From Adiantum capillus-veneris (taxonomy: Eukaryota; Streptophyta; Polypodiopsida; Polypodiales; Pteridaceae): a stretch of DNA of 64,000 nt. Below are positions 32,339 to 46,400 of this stretch, piece after piece. The notes beneath the pieces were generated by a model. The model was not told the origin of the DNA. It was given only the letters and a program-made list of their open reading frames with translations, and ran no database searches. The stretch is from NCBI GenBank assembly GCA_014529385.2, contig CM043954.1, forward strand, positions 100,123,628 through 100,187,627, in the 5' to 3' direction. Position 1 is the first letter of the stretch. Every line of letters begins with the position of its first letter. Both the position numbers and the translations under genes were made by a program.

Positions 32339-34660
32339 CTAGATAGTCTTACTGCCTCTTAGTACCTTGTCTTCATGTTGGAGAATGGACTCGGGTTGCA
32401 GCAACTCTTCTTGGTCCTCGATCTCTGGTGGGTCTTCAATAGTTGGCTCTTGGGGTGGCTCTCCTTTGTAAGGCTTTAGTAGGCTCACATGGAAAGCATT
32501 GTGTATGAGCCAATGGTTGGGAATCTTGAGTTGATAGGCCAATTCATAGATTGGCCTAAGAATCGAGAAGGTACCATAGTACCTTTTTGCTAACTTAGCA
32601 TAGTACTTTTGGTGTCCCGTAGGATTCTTGCCCATCGTGTGCCTTAATTGAGCCTTGGGAAATTTGAGTAAGACCCAATCATTTTCTTTAAAGGCTTGGG
32701 CTCTTCTAGGCTTGTTAGCAGGCAGCCTTTTTCCTTTGCTATGAGATAGAGATAGCATCCTTAATCTTTGGAAATATTCTTATAGGTCTCGGCTATACTC
32801 ATCTGCAGCGAAGATCTTCCCGTGTACCTTAAGTAGCAAGGGACTTTTTGATCTTCCTTTAATTACCTCAAAAGGTGCTTTTCCCGTGGAAGTATGTATA
32901 GTATTATTGTAGGGATACTCCACTAAGGGTAAGTACTTCTCCCCTTGGGATCTTTAATCTACTTTGGTTACATAGGCTTTTAGTAGATCCAGAATTGTTA
33001 ATTTAGCTATTTCACTTTGGCCATCCGTTTGCGGATGATATGCCAAAGAGAAGTTTAGCCTGGTTCCTAAATTCTCAAAGAGACCCTTCTAGAAATTATT
33101 GCCCATTCTAGGATCTCTATCCGACACTATGGAAATTGGCAAGCCATGGTACTTGAAGATTTGTGAAATGCAGAGGGTTCCCATTTGATGGGCTTTGATA
33201 GTATTTTTGATAGGTATAAAATGAGCTTGTTTACTGAAACTCTCTACTATCGTCCATATTCCCGTATTCCCATGGATAGACTTAGGCAATCCAAAGATAA
33301 AATCCATGGATATGCTCTCCCATGGTGAATTAGGGATTGGCAAAAGTTGAAGAAATCTAGATTGCTTCCCTCTATCAAACTTCGTATTTTGGCATACCAC
33401 ACATTTAGAAACATACTCTTGTATGTTTGCTTTCATGATAGGCCAATAGAAATATGTTTCAATCCCCTTTAGGGTAGACTAAATCCCTTTATGCCCTGCA
33501 TAAGGAGGAGCATGAGATTCATACATTACTTTCTCACGGAGTAGAGAAGATAACCATCTTGTAAAGTAAATGGTTCCTCTTTCTTCCCTAGTGCAAGGGC
33601 TGAAATCACAGCTCTAAAATTGGGATCAATAGCATACTCATCTATCATAGAAGATAGATCATTGTGAGTTGCTATGGAAACCGCATTCACTCTTGGTCGT
33701 CTTGACAGTGCATCGGCTACTTGATTATGTTTTCTAGAAATGTGAGCAATATGAGAATGAAATTGCGAAAGGAAATTTGCCCATCTCATTTGTTTGTCGG
33801 AGAACGTGGTCTATGTCATGAAGCACTTACGACTTTGATGATCCGTTCGAAGAATGAAAGGAGTCCCCAATAAATATTTCATGATTCTAAGGCATGTAGA
33901 ATTGCAAGGAGTTCCTTTTCATATATGCCTAGAGCTTGCTCAATAGGGTGGAGCCTTCTACTTTCATAAGCTATTGCGTGTGCTTCTTGGAGCAAAAAAG
34001 CTCCACGGCAATCACCACAAGCATCACATTAGACCTCAAATGGCTTTGAGAGATCCGGTAGTGTAAGCACAGGTTGAGAGATAAGCTTTTCTTTAAGCTT
34101 TTTGAAAGCATTGTTCTCCTTGGCAGACCATGTGTACCTAACATTTTTCTTTGTTAGGTCATGTAATGGCCTTGCTATTAGTGAGATATTTTCTATGAAG
34201 AGTCTATAGTATGCACACATACCTATAAAGCTTCTTAGTTCATGAAGATTCCTTGGTTTAGGCCATCCTTTTATTGCCTCTAATTTTGATGGATCCATTT
34301 GGATGCCATCTTGAGAGATAGTGTGACCTAAATACTGAATCTCTTGTAAGAAAAATTCACTTTTCTTTCGATTAACATAAAGTTTATTCTCTCTTAGAAC
34401 TTGAAATATTACTTGAAGGTGTTGCTTGTGTTCGTCTAATAAATTAGAGTAGATGATGATATCATCAAATAACACTCCTGTAAGGGTTCGGTGAGCCCTG
34501 CATAGCTTCTCCATCAAGCGGTTGAATGTGGCTGGTGCATTGGTCAAGCCAAAAGGCATGACAATGTATTCGTAAACACCAAATGTGGTCTTTACAATGT
34601 CTTGATGAACTATCCTTATTTGATGATAGACACTATCTTGTTCCAACCTCTTAAATATCT
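32339..34660 (-). pseudogene. Ty3/Gypsy chromovirus pol fragment
   Basis: From 34646 the minus strand has RT (GVYEYIVMPFGLTNAPATFNRLM, VLFDDIIIYS), the connection and RNase H region with frame breaks (34029-33526, HSHIAHISRKHNQVADALSR), an integrase zinc region and core (33436-33089, SMDFIFGLPKS and VSDRDPRMGNNF), and the integrase tail HVSLLKPYKG followed by the start of a chromodomain (LQPESILQHEDKVLRGSK) that stops at 32339. RT begins abruptly and neither LTR nor gag is present, so it is truncated at both ends. The RT catalytic motif reads FDDI, with both Asp kept. It is a different lineage from the Tat-like elements in this window. Confidence 0.85.
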
Positions 34661-34737
34661 TGGAAATTATATATTGATGCCCAAATTAAACATCAAATGA
34701 AAATGCTTGATAGGCACGTGACAAATTCATAGATTTG

Positions 34738-34921
34738 GGTTAAGGAAAAAATTCCAAAAGATGTGATCTAGGTACAAAGATATGTTTCTTATGTCAACCT
34801 TTGCTCACCTTTGGAAGTGCATGGCTTTAGGTTAAGAAAAAGTTTCTAGAAGACGTGAGCTAGGTACAAATATATGTTTTTTATGTCAAACTTTGCTAAC
34901 CTTTGGAGTACTAGGTCAAGA
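34738..34921. repeat. 92-bp diverged tandem duplication
   Basis: Two copies (34738-34829, 34830-34921) share GGTACAAA-ATATGTTT and ATGTCAAMCTTTGCT-ACCTTTGGA. Confidence 0.75.
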
Positions 34922-36240
34922 AATCATTCTCTCTAAGAAGGCTCTTATGATCAACCAAAGGTATGACTTTTGTGAGAAGGTTATATTCAAAATTCGAAAG
35001 AAGTCGAGTAGTGGAAACGGATTCTACTATGTATCTCAAGGCTATCCTAGCAAGGTTAATAGCCCTATCATTAGATACAATCCCCACAATATTATCGTTA
35101 GTAATAATGAGTATGAGAAACCTAGATGTGTTTGGGATATTTCTCAAGAAATATCAATGGTGGTGACTCTGACTGATTATTCCAATAGAAAAGCTATAAA
35201 TGAATGTCATTCTCATGTAGACTACATTTGTGCATTACCACTAAAGGATACTTCTCATGGAGAGAAATGATACAAGAATTAAGATATGAACCTAAGTGTC
35301 CAAATTTAAGTTCTAAACTTTAAAACCCAAGATGTGACTAGATACAAGGGTAGGACTTCAATTACGGGCTCTAAGAATTGGTTTATTGAAAATCTACGCA
35401 TTTACTCACTCCTAGAATTGTGTATGATCTTTTTGCCATTTAGGATTTTTTAAAAATTATCTTTTTGTCTGAAGTGGGTTGTCTTGGAGTACTAAATTTT
35501 GAGTTGGTACTAAAATTTTACTATTTCATGACTAACTTGAGTGATGGGGTGTGTGTGTATAGATGAATAATTCCTAGACACCATTAGGTGAGTAGAAGTC
35601 CAATGTCACATTATGACTACACAGGATGAAGTAGAGAAGAAGAGGTCGTTGTCGACAGACTACATAGTCTCCAACTCTTTCAAATCATAACACCATTGTG
35701 TTGTAAGGAACCCCAAGTTCAGACCACCCAAACATCGGGCCAAAATCATTGGAAGTATTGAATGCGTGCAATCAAAGATGGGTAAGGAAATTATAATCAT
35801 AAATAGGATACTATACATTGATGCATATGAACTTCTCATGAGGCCAATGAAGGAAACCCATTCTCCTTAGTGTTAGCATCAAGGTGTTTTGATAACATCA
35901 TATCTAATGTGTTGAGTCAAAAAAGTATTAACAATTTCTCACAACCATTTAATCATGTACCCAAACATTTATTCTTTGAAAATTTTGGGAGAGAAACTAT
36001 CCATAATTATCATAAGCAAAAAGTTATATTATTATTATTTTTTGAAAAGTTTGGGAGAGAAACTATCCATAATTATCATAAGCAAAAAACATTGCTCAAT
36101 GGTTATAGTAGACCCTAATGTATGGCCAATTTTTCTAGCATACATTGCATATAGTGATGGATAACACCAGACGAGTTCCCAAAAATTCTCCTTACCTTGT
36201 CGACTATTTCAATTTTTAAAATCTCACCATTCATAGTAGC
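34922..36240. other. Stretch without recognised gene; 66-bp tandem duplication
   Basis: An open frame at 34893-35270 could be a gene remnant but has no recognisable motif. At 35975-36090 a 66-bp unit containing GGGAGAGAAACTATCCATAA is present twice. Confidence 0.5.
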
Positions 36241-36246
36241 CTATAA

Positions 36247-36492
36247 ATGCTTGTAACTAGTAGATCACTCATGCGAGAATGGTATGATGAAGATGCAAGA
36301 GAGTATAAGTTAGAGTCCTTAGTTCAAAGAGACAGATGGGAACTAAATGATGTATTTGAAGATTGGGATAACTTTGACCTGATAGTTGAAGGAATTACAT
36401 TAGAACTATTGAGGAATATTGAAGACCCAGTGTATGCCAATGTACTCAAGGATTTTTTACACTATATTTTTGCAATATATAATTTGATCTAA
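36247..36492 (+). CDS. Hypothetical small protein, 81 residues
   Basis: The frame starts ATG and encodes an acidic, aromatic-rich protein (REWYDEDAREY, RWELNDVFEDWDNFD, ITLELLRNIEDP) that reads more like real protein than the surrounding AT-rich frames. No family, neighbour or regulatory signal supports it, so it may be a fragment or chance. Confidence 0.22.
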   Translation: MLVTSRSLMREWYDEDAREYKLESLVQRDRWELNDVFEDWDNFDLIVEGITLELLRNIEDPVYANVLKDFLHYIFAIYNLI

Positions 36493-36499
36493 TTTATCT

Positions 36500-39400
36500 A
36501 TTATTATAACTATTTCTTTCTCCACGTCTTACCCTCAATTGAAATTTATTTTATCTCCAACGGGATTTTCAAATAAGGGAAACAAATTATTTTCTTAAAT
36601 CTAGGAGTATTTATCTGAAGTTTATATGGTACAATAATTAATCATGCATCCTAGAGAAAATAGAATGGCTACTAATGTTGATGTGTCAGTTGTACCCCAG
36701 CCAACTATCATCGATTGTGACATCAATGCTATGCTTTAGAAGTCACAATCTAGAAACTTTGGCAAAGAAGGAAAAAATGTAGAAAAGGCTTTCAAAGCTT
36801 GGATTCAGTCCATAGATAATTATTTTGATTTAGCTAGATTATCTGCCGAGAACAATTGAAAAAAATTCATACAATACATGTATCAAACTTAGTCAAAACT
36901 TTTCTAAATCATTAAAAATTTGACACATGCACTATCTTAATATCATAGATCAAAACCCTTTTAAGAAAAGTTCAAAAATTTGTATTTCTAAGCCAAGAGA
37001 TTATAAGTGTGATTATTATCTCTTGGATGGAAATGGAGTATTTTTCCTAGTTTCTTGATCTACACTAGATGTGCACACTATAGATGGGTCACTTGGATTA
37101 TTATCTCTTGGATTGAATGGAGTATTTTTTTCTAGTTCTTGATCTACACTAGATTTGCACACTATAGATATGTCATTGACATATTTCATGAGGTTTGGAT
37201 CAATTCTAAGAATTCAAGGCTAATTTTTTCTCCTACGATTGTATTTCAGAGAAAATGAAGTCTAACTAGCACCCTATAATTTCAAATAATTCCAAACTTG
37301 AATCATTGGCTCACTACACAATGGTCTAGCCTATGGTTTGCTCAAATGATGAAAATTTTGTACTTTTAGGGCTCAAGATATTAAGCACAATTATTATCCT
37401 TATGCCCAAATTTATAATATTATCAACTTTTAAAACCTTTCAAGAGTTTTCAGCCACTTTGGATCATTTTTGATGTACTTTCCTTGACTTACTAGTTCAA
37501 TAGAGATGGAAAAGTAGATCCAACATGAAATTTGAACATGAATGAACTCAAGACATCCCAAGCCTTCACAAAAAATTACGTAACTTCACGTTGCCAAGAC
37601 GACCCTTAACTCAAAGTTCAATTTTAGCCTCAGACAAAAATAGAAATTATTATCTATAGGTCTAGAATTTCACTTTCTTATTAAAAGCACTCTTGGCCAT
37701 AAAAAATGAGATCTACATGAATCACACAAGATAATAATCGTTTTTTAAGCCAAACTTTGGAATTTTTCTTGGATGCTAATTTTATCTTATTACAATGCTT
37801 ATACAACTCTCCCAAGACTAGTTTTGACTTGAAATGTTCTTATGGCCTTTTAAGCTTACCTTCGGATTCTAGAACCTAAAAAACTTTGAGATTTCAAGGA
37901 GCAATTCATTGACGATAATTTAAAGAGTGAGATATGTAGGAAATCCGCCGAGTTGACTACTTAACCTACTCCTAATCAAAACACAACATAGGTATCAAAA
38001 TTTGACTTAATTTAACTCATCAAGCATGCAAAAGCATCTTAATCTATGCTTAAAAGTTCCTTGATAAGTAGGACTACTCCCAAAACACCTCTACACAATT
38101 GAAAATGATACTCTTCAATGATGAAAGTTCTAAAAGATGGTGTTTTTCTTTAGGTAAACCTAAAGGAAGTAGTGGACAATGATATCTAAGAATTGAGAAT
38201 TTTGATCTTGTCCCCAATAACGGCAACGGATGTATGGGTTCGGTCTGCTAAGATTTCCTCTATCTTATTGTAGTCATAGCAAGAACCACGTACATAAATG
38301 TCAGTCCTTGGGATGTAGATGACACGACTAGTGCATAGAAGCTATAAGAGCTATCCAAAAACACACTCAATCCCTATCCACTCAATGCGTCTTTCAATTG
38401 TATGTCAGACAACAAAAGCTAGTTGTCACATCCACAAGAAAATCTTGTCGGTTCACCAAGCAATTGAGCTCCAAACATCACCAAGATCATAAGTTGGATA
38501 GATAGAGTCTAAACACAATTGCCTAGGGTCTCAAATCCATATTTATTCCACTCGCAAAAAAACGATTATCATCTAGTAGATTCGATCTAAGTTTTCTGGC
38601 TAAGAGTGCCCTTAGAAGCTTAGCCTTGATAACCCAATACCCTCCTATAGCTAAAATACAAATTTTATGCTTAGATTGTGAATTATGATCTAATTAGAAG
38701 GAAGATTAGCAACAATAATTTCAAGAACCATCGCAAGAGACTTACGTCCTTATGTGGAGCTTTCACCCATGAACGAGTAAAAGAAAATGGCACTTCAAAC
38801 AAAAAATCCATGACAAAAATATGAGAAATTAGAAAAAAGAGAAAATACACAATGCTCAAAAATAGAAATGGATGATTCATTATCCAAAAAAATAGAATTT
38901 TCTTATAAAAAATGGTTGTTATACCTTAGCCAAAGTTTAAAAATGACAAAGTATCATAAATTTGGGATAGAAAGGGACTTGAGATCATATGTGGGTAGTA
39001 ATTACTTACAGTTTGAAAGCTCGTAGCCTCAACTACCGTCTCAAAAATATCTAGGAAGAGTGGAAAAAGGAGATAAACCAATTCCTATACATCTCTAGAA
39101 GGATGATATACAAGCAGAGAGAGACACAGATCCCTCTTTTTCAATAGGAACTAAATGGTTGAAGTGTGTCACTAACATTTTTGCCAAGGTATATGGTTCT
39201 AGCATATAAAGTGGACACAACAAAACATGGTACATATAGCACTTTAATAGAGGAGGAGAAATTTCAAAAATGCCAGTAGATGATAATAAAATGCTATCAT
39301 AGACTCCAGACACACAACACCATGATGAAAGAATGTAGATGACACCAAGAATGGTGCAATATGTACACTGTGTTGATTTTTGTGCACCTGTTTGTAATAA

Positions 39401-40480
39401 TTCACATTTTATACAAACGTAGAGAACATCGGTAGACAACTTAGCTCAACTTGTGTGTTGATGGGTAGCATTTTGCTGGCAAAGTTTTGGGTGCCTCACG
39501 AACCTCAGATACAATGCTTCATTTTTTACAAAATTTACATTGTGCTCTGATGGCCTGCTCTTATCAGTGTTATATGAAAGTGTGCGTGCTTTTTACTATT
39601 ATCTAGAGATATATATGTTGCCTTGAAGTTGAACTTAACGATTGGTACTTCGGCCTCAATGGCGAGTATGATCGTCGAGGTGAGAACATTTTATTGCACA
39701 CTTTTCTACTCCAAAATTGCACACTTTGTCTCTTTTTTTTTGAAATGGTGTATCTCTCTCACAAAAATTGATGTCCCTCTCACATATGCAACAGCAAACA
39801 CCCTCTCTATCTATCCCGCTCTAAATTCACTCTCAATTTTCCCTCTCTTTTGTCTTGCAACTTTTTTAAGTTCATCTTATAGGATAGCCTTTGATATCTT
39901 TGAGGACTAACTATTTCTACGATTTTTAAATTTTTTCATTAGTTCTTTCTCTCTCTAGTTGGTTTCACTCTCCATTTTTCCCTCATCTTCAATTCACCCG
40001 CAGTGAGGAGGTTCTCTCTCTCTCTTCCGTCTCTTGAGTATGGGAATGCACCCCCCTTTGGTAAGTTTAAAAAAATTAAAATGTCTTTTTCTTTTTGTCT
40101 TTAATCTTCCCTCACTTTCTTTGTTGACCTACAGAGAGGTCACTCAATCTTGTTTCTCTCTCTTTTGTGTTGCACACATGAAGCATTCACAACCTTCGTT
40201 CAGTGGATTTTGAAGAGGGTGTCCTAACTTATTTTTGACTACGTGCCATGAACTAATGCATTGTTATGAAGCCCCCCATCTCTATGCATTCACAAAGTTC
40301 ATCAAGTACCACCAATTAGAGACTTTCTTTCGCCTCTCTGCCATGAAACTTGCAAAAGCTACGACAAAAGCTACAACGTCCCACTTAGGCTGAATCCAAA
40401 CACTCACCATGTGTGCATGAGCAGGTTTAGATTAGCATCGGTTGAAGGGCACCGAACATTTGGTTGAATGCACCCATGTG
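36500..40480. other. AT-rich region with no convincing gene
   Basis: Only short frames are seen. A diverged 85-bp tandem duplication lies at 37011-37175 (blocks GATTATTATCTCTTGGAT and GATCTACACTAGAT). The minus strand at 38210-38235 reads GTTGCCGTTATTGGGGACAA, resembling the primer-site region of Athila-type Gypsy elements, but no coding region accompanies it. 39700-40200 is pyrimidine-rich with repeated CTCTC blocks. Confidence 0.45.
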
Positions 40481-40487
40481 CACGTTA

Positions 40488-40490
<3 letters not shown>

Positions 40491-40569
<79 letters not shown>
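40491..40569. repeat. (CT)n microsatellite
   Basis: About 39 CT units, ending some 50 bases upstream of the Gypsy gag start at 40621. Confidence 0.97.
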
Positions 40570-40572
<3 letters not shown>

Positions 40573-40620
40573 GACCTATAGAGAGGTCTCTATCACCCCT
40601 ACTCAACCTCCTTCAATCAT

Positions 40621-43600
40621 TTGAGAGTAATGCAAAGAAACCAGAAACCACCTCATCACGTAGAAAACCAGGTGACACTAAGGCCAGTCCAAGGCTACAT
40701 GAATCACTATTTCCAACAGACTGGTTTGAAGGACTCGGAAGAGTACCAACTGCCAGGAGACCGGGAGTTGAACCAAACAGACGCGTCAGACCAACTGATT
40801 TTCAGAAATGGTCAGAAAATACAGTGGATCGGGGATCCGTATGACTACTTAGCAAGCTTTAAGCAAGTGTTAAGAGCATAATGTATATTCGATTTCCATA
40901 CTCAATTCGAGGGGTTTGGAATGACATTAGAAGGAAAAGAATTGACATGGTTCCAAAACATTCCACCAAGGTCAATCATGGACTTGAACACATTAGCTCA
41001 AAGATTTGTAGTTGTTTGTTCCGAAACGGGGATCAAACATAATATGGTAGCTCAAATCTACAGCTTTAAATAGAAACATGGTGAGTCTGTTAGGGATTGT
41101 GCAACTTGAATGAAACAATACATTGCCAGATGTGCATGGCCAGAGATACCTGCAGAAGAATGACTTGTATCCTTGTTTCTAGAGGGACTGTTAAACAAAG
41201 AACTTCATGCTATACTCTATAGTAAAAAGCATACAACCCTAGAAGAGTGTGTGTCATATGCTATTGACTTAGGAGACAATTGTGATATTTTCAATGAAGA
41301 AGATGTCCCTAAGGATAAACAAAGTGAGAAAACATCATCCACTAAACCAGCACAAATGGGAACGGCTGCTGCAGTACCACTCTCAACCATAGAAGATATT
41401 CTTAAAAGGATGGACGGCATGATGAACAACATGCAAAAATCAATTATGAGGGGACCATGACAGGGGATACCTCAATAGAGACAACCAATTGGGCCACAAA
41501 AATGATGTGCAATTGAGGGAAAATGGACCAACCATGAGACCCACGAGTGCTACTTTAGACCAAAGTATGATGGGAATGTTCATTACATGCCGATGAGGCC
41601 ACAAGGACAACCTATGTACAGATATCAGCCTAATATGGCCCAAGCTCAAAGACCACCTATAGGTATGAAAAAACCTCAACTTGTGTTGGGACAACAACTT
41701 CCATGCATCCGACATAATGCAGTGCCTGTAAAGTACATGCACTCTGAAGGAGTCATAGATGAACAAGCATTAGTGCCCATTACACCCTATGTAGAACCTA
41801 GTCCATCTATAGTAATGGTAGAAGGAGATTGGTATAATTCGCATCCACCACCAATGGAAGAAACCGTGACTTATGCTCCACCAGAGCTTGCACCAATGTA
41901 TTATGTAGCTAATCAAAACGTCAGATATCCTATGGTAAGACCCATGATTAAGTCAAGAATAGGAAACTGTCATAATTGTGGTGTTGATGATCATTGGAAA
42001 AATTAATGTCCAGAGCTTGACAAAACCTCAAACCAGTTGAAGCCTACTACATACAATGTTGCAAAAAGGGAGCACACTTTCCAGAATATTGTCCTAAAAA
42101 TCCTTTAACAAGGGTAAAACAGTAGTAAACGTAGTCCAAGTGATACCTAAGAGCTCATCAGAGAGTGAACCGATTGTTTTAATCAAGGTAACCACTAGAG
42201 CCCAAGCCAAGAAAAAGAAACACAACTCCGGTCTCTGATGATTTGGAAAATACAAAAGTTTCCTCTCAAAGAATCCAAAGGAGCCAAAGCAAAAGATATG
42301 AGATAACAAAACAAAAACAACGAGTTGAAATCAAGGAGAAAGCAAAAAAGCTATTCCAAGAAAAGATGAAAGAAACAGAAAATGAATTCAAGGAAACAAC
42401 CGTGAAATCTGGAGCATCCATTCTGGTTGATAAAATTTTTGAGCCTATTAACGCCGCATTGGAAGCCTACCAAGCATGACTTAAAGCAAGCCAAAACATG
42501 AAAAACAAATGAAAAAACTATCCTTCTCCAGACATGGAAGCAGCTAAGCTGGAACCTTATCAAAATTTGGTAAGAATCACGCAAGAAATGATGGAAAAAC
42601 AAAAACCCAAGCTTGAAAGGATCGCAAAACCTGAAGAGCTTGTGGTAAGAGACACTAAAGAAAAATTTGATATGGTGGAAAAACCCCACTTTGAAACAAA
42701 AGAACTACAACTTATAGTGCTGGACAACAAAGATGCCTTAGACGGAATTCCATTCGTAGAGGAAGACTGGCCAGGACACTTATAGGGGAAAGTTAGGGAG
42801 ATCAACGATGGGAGCCTAACTCTAAATGAGCTCCTTTAGAGGAAATTTGGTTGGATAATCTACCTCCTGATGTGAACATGGATGTACAATCCTTGTACGG
42901 GGATTGTGGATCTGAAGCTTCAGGAATGTTGAAACTATTAACCTTGAAAACATTACCTTCTTACTTGGCAGAAAACGAAGATGAATCCATAGTGTGTAAG
43001 ACCACTCAAGTAAAAAGAGCGGAACAGACCCTAGAAGTAGACAACATTCATTCAATCATGTCTACACCCATCCAATGTACTCTTATTGTTAAAACTGTTA
43101 AAATATTGGGAGAACTGTTAAAACTCAGACCATATTTATGGAATGATCTACAAAAAACCCTAGAGAAGGTGGGAATAATGGGGATAATCTCAAAAAATTT
43201 GTTAAAATTGAAAAACCAAATGGACAACAAAGAGATTCGATTTGTTTCCATGAACAAAGTCAGAGAATATTATGAAGGGGAAGAAGGAAACACCACCCTT
43301 CCAGTGAAATATAATGACATTGAAACCATGGCAATACTGGATAGTGGAGCTGGCATAGCCATAGCCACAAAAGCAGTATGGGAATTCTCGGGATAGCTAG
43401 CCATTAGACAAACTTGAATGAAATTGCAATTGGCTGACGGACACATTGAGAGACCATTAGGGCTGCTTGAAAAAGTGATAGTCAATTCCTGTGGAATTGA
43501 ATATCAACACACTTTTGCCATAGTAGACTTTGGGAAAAAACTCAACTATGAAATCATATTGGGAAGATCTTTCATGCGGCAGGTATAGCTTATCCAAGAT

Positions 43601-46362
43601 TGGGGAAACAATTATTTGTACTTGAAGCAAGTGGGATCTATAACAAGAGTAAATCTAAAAGATCACACTTATAGAGATGTCTTGAAAACACCCATACAAG
43701 AGTTTGATTCAGTCTCTTTGACCGAAACTAAGCTTTCATCCTGGTTAAACAAAGACACTCCTTTTTGGATGTGTGGAGCTTTAGAAAATAAAAGCTTAAG
43801 ACTAGAAGAATGTATCCTAGAAAGCGACTACACAGATGAAGCCTATGTACCTGAATCCTTTCTAAAGAATTTGTTTGAACTATTCAAGTGGACTCAAATT
43901 TTAGCAACCATGGATGTATGTGTGAATACATCTATGCCTACTCAATTTTTCAATGAGAATGGCTACGACATAATTCCCATCCAAATGATTTCAATCCTCA
44001 ACATTGAAGACAAAAATGAGGAGCCCAAGGACTTAGTGAAAGCTCAACAAGTCTTTTCAAACCTCTATTACGATGCAACTGATGAGTTAGATGAACACTC
44101 GATTACCTCAGAAGATTCGGGGTCAAAAAAAGAACATATAAAAGCTAAGCTACTCTTAAAAGGAGGGGAGGAAAATTTTTTTGACTTTCCAAACCAAAAA
44201 TTGAGACGACAAAAATGGTATAGATGAAAAAGGGACACCAAAAACATGAACACACGACCTATACCATCAGTCTCCAGTAGAACACAATTCTTGATGCAGA
44301 TATATGCAAATGATTGTGTTAAGGATAAAATCACTGGCAGAAATCCTTCAAACAAAAATTCAAAAATGTCTCAAACATGGAGAAAAACAAGGAAGGGTAA
44401 TCAAGCAAACCCACAAGATAAGAAACCACTCATGACCCAAGTCAAGCGGAAAAAGATATATCAAGAGTTGAAAAAAGATCTAAAGGAGATATATACGACC
44501 AAAATAGAAACCACGAAAAAGGATGGTAAGGATGTAATGAGTGTCTATCCCATTACAAAAAGTATACTCTCCAAGATCGAAAAATCATAGTCGAACAACC
44601 TGTTAGGGAACTACGGAAACAAGGCGAGTCTTACAAAGGGCGTGAAATTGCTAAAAGGATAGAGTTGGCTGAACCAAGAGAAGAGTTTAGACCTACTTAC
44701 ATTGCGAATGACCTAACACAAGAATAAGAAGAGCTCTTACTGAGCTTGTTAAAGGAATACCAAGATATTTTTTCTTAGTCTTACAAGGATCTCAAGGATG
44801 TTGATCCAGAAATCTGTCAACATACCATACCTATGAGAGATGATGCGAAACCAAGTAGACAAAGGCCATACACGTATAATGAAACATTTTCCAGGAAGAT
44901 AAAAGAAGATATTGAAAAACTAAAAGAAGCCAAATTCATTTACAAAATTGAACACACAGATTGGGTGTCTCCAATTGTGGTAGTCCCCAAGAAGAATGGA
45001 AAATTATGAGTGTGTGTTAATCTCAAAAAGGTAAATGCAGCTACCATTAGAGACAACTTTCCTCTTCCGATAACTGAACATGCTTTAGAACGAGTTGCAG
45101 GAAAAGAAGCTTACAGCTTCTTAGATGGTTTTTTAGGATACAATCAACTTTTGGTTGACCCAAAAGATCAGCATAAAACTGCTTTTGCAACAGAATGGGG
45201 TATAATTGCCTATCGGGTTATGTCGTTTGGGTTAACTAATGCTCCAACCACATTTCAAAGGTTGATGAGCCATGCTTTCAAAGAATATTATAGGAAATTC
45301 TTAAAAAGTACATATGGATGATCTATGCGTTCACTCATCAATCCGGGCTGATTATTTTGAACACCTCAAATAGGTATTCGAAAAATGTAGACTTTATAGG
45401 ATTTGCTTAAATCCTGAAAAGTGCACATTCATGGGTAGACAAGGAAAAATTCTTGGACATATAGTGTCTAAAAATGGCATAGCTATTGATATTGAGAAGA
45501 TTCATGTCATTGCTCATTTGCGTAGACCAACAACAGTCAAGGGGGTACATGCCTTCATGGGGCATTGTGGATATTACCGACAGTTCATCTACATGTACGC
45601 TATAATTGCAAAACCCATGTACAACTTGATTACATACTTTGAGTGGACCGAGGCATGTGAAGAATCCTTCATGAAGCTTAAGCAAGATCTCACCTTAGCT
45701 CCAATATTGAAAGCACAAGATTGGAATAAGGTATTCCACGTACATGTAGATGCTTCCAATTTTGCTATTGGTTGTATACTAGCTCAACCAGGAGAGGGAA
45801 AATTGACTTTTCTATTTCTTATGCTAGCCGACAATTGAACATGGCGGAAAAGAATTACACCACCATCGAAAGGGAAGGATTAGGAATGATCTATGCCGTT
45901 AAAAAGTATAGATATTACCTATTAGACAACAAGTTTGTGTTCTTTGTGGACCACCAAGCTTTGTTTTATTTGGTCAACAAGCCATGCAGCACAGGAAGAA
46001 TAGTGATATGGTTCATCATTCTTCTGGAATCTGATTTCACTATGGTTGTAAAAAAGGGCACTACACATCAACGAGCAGACCATTTGTCAAGGATTGTTTC
46101 AGGAGAATCACCTAAATGGGTAGAAATGATCTACCAGATGCCTATTTGTTCTCCGTGCAAATGATACCTAGATGGTCGGAAAACATTGTGTCATTAATGA
46201 CAATAGCTCAAGAGGATTCAGAAATACCACTTCCTATTATGATCGGATTAATCGAGCAATCGGCTATGTATCAATTACTAGCTGGTAGGCTATACAAAAG
46301 AAATCACGACGGGATATTTCTTTTATGCATTAAAGCAGTCCAGATTGGGATACAAATCAGCT
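40621..46362 (+). pseudogene. Ty3/Gypsy gag-pol without integrase
   Basis: Gag starts near 40621 with a capsid-like region (FDFHTQFEGFGMTLEGKELTWFQNIP, RDC...MKQYIARC) and a zinc knuckle CHNCGVDDHWKN-stop-C near 41970-42010, then a Lys/Glu-rich linker. The protease has ILDSGAGIAIA (about 43333-43365). RT runs about 44820-45420 (TDWVSPIVVVPKKNG, MSFGLTNAPTTFQRLM, HMDDLCV with the catalytic DD near 45317). RNase H follows (VHVDASNFAIGCILAQ, YTTIEREGLGMIYAV, about 45735-46090). The frame ends at LAGRLYKRNHDGIF, where integrase zinc domains normally begin, and no integrase core follows. At least a dozen in-frame stops and a few frameshifts break it. No 5' LTR is seen beyond the (CT)n tract. Confidence 0.85.
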
Positions 46363-46400
46363 AAAGTTATCACCTAAAGGCAAGAAACTCATAGTTCCAA

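Noticed and set aside
34893-35270. 125-residue plus-strand ORF
   Set aside because: It begins within a tandem duplication and overlaps frames on the other strand; no family motif was seen, so it is mentioned only as a possible remnant.
38210-38235. Athila-type primer binding site
   Set aside because: The match to the usual sequence is partial and no LTR or gag adjoins it.
39095-39439. Cys-rich 114-residue minus-strand ORF
   Set aside because: No motif, neighbour or splice signal supports it; its composition fits the complement of AT-rich non-coding DNA.
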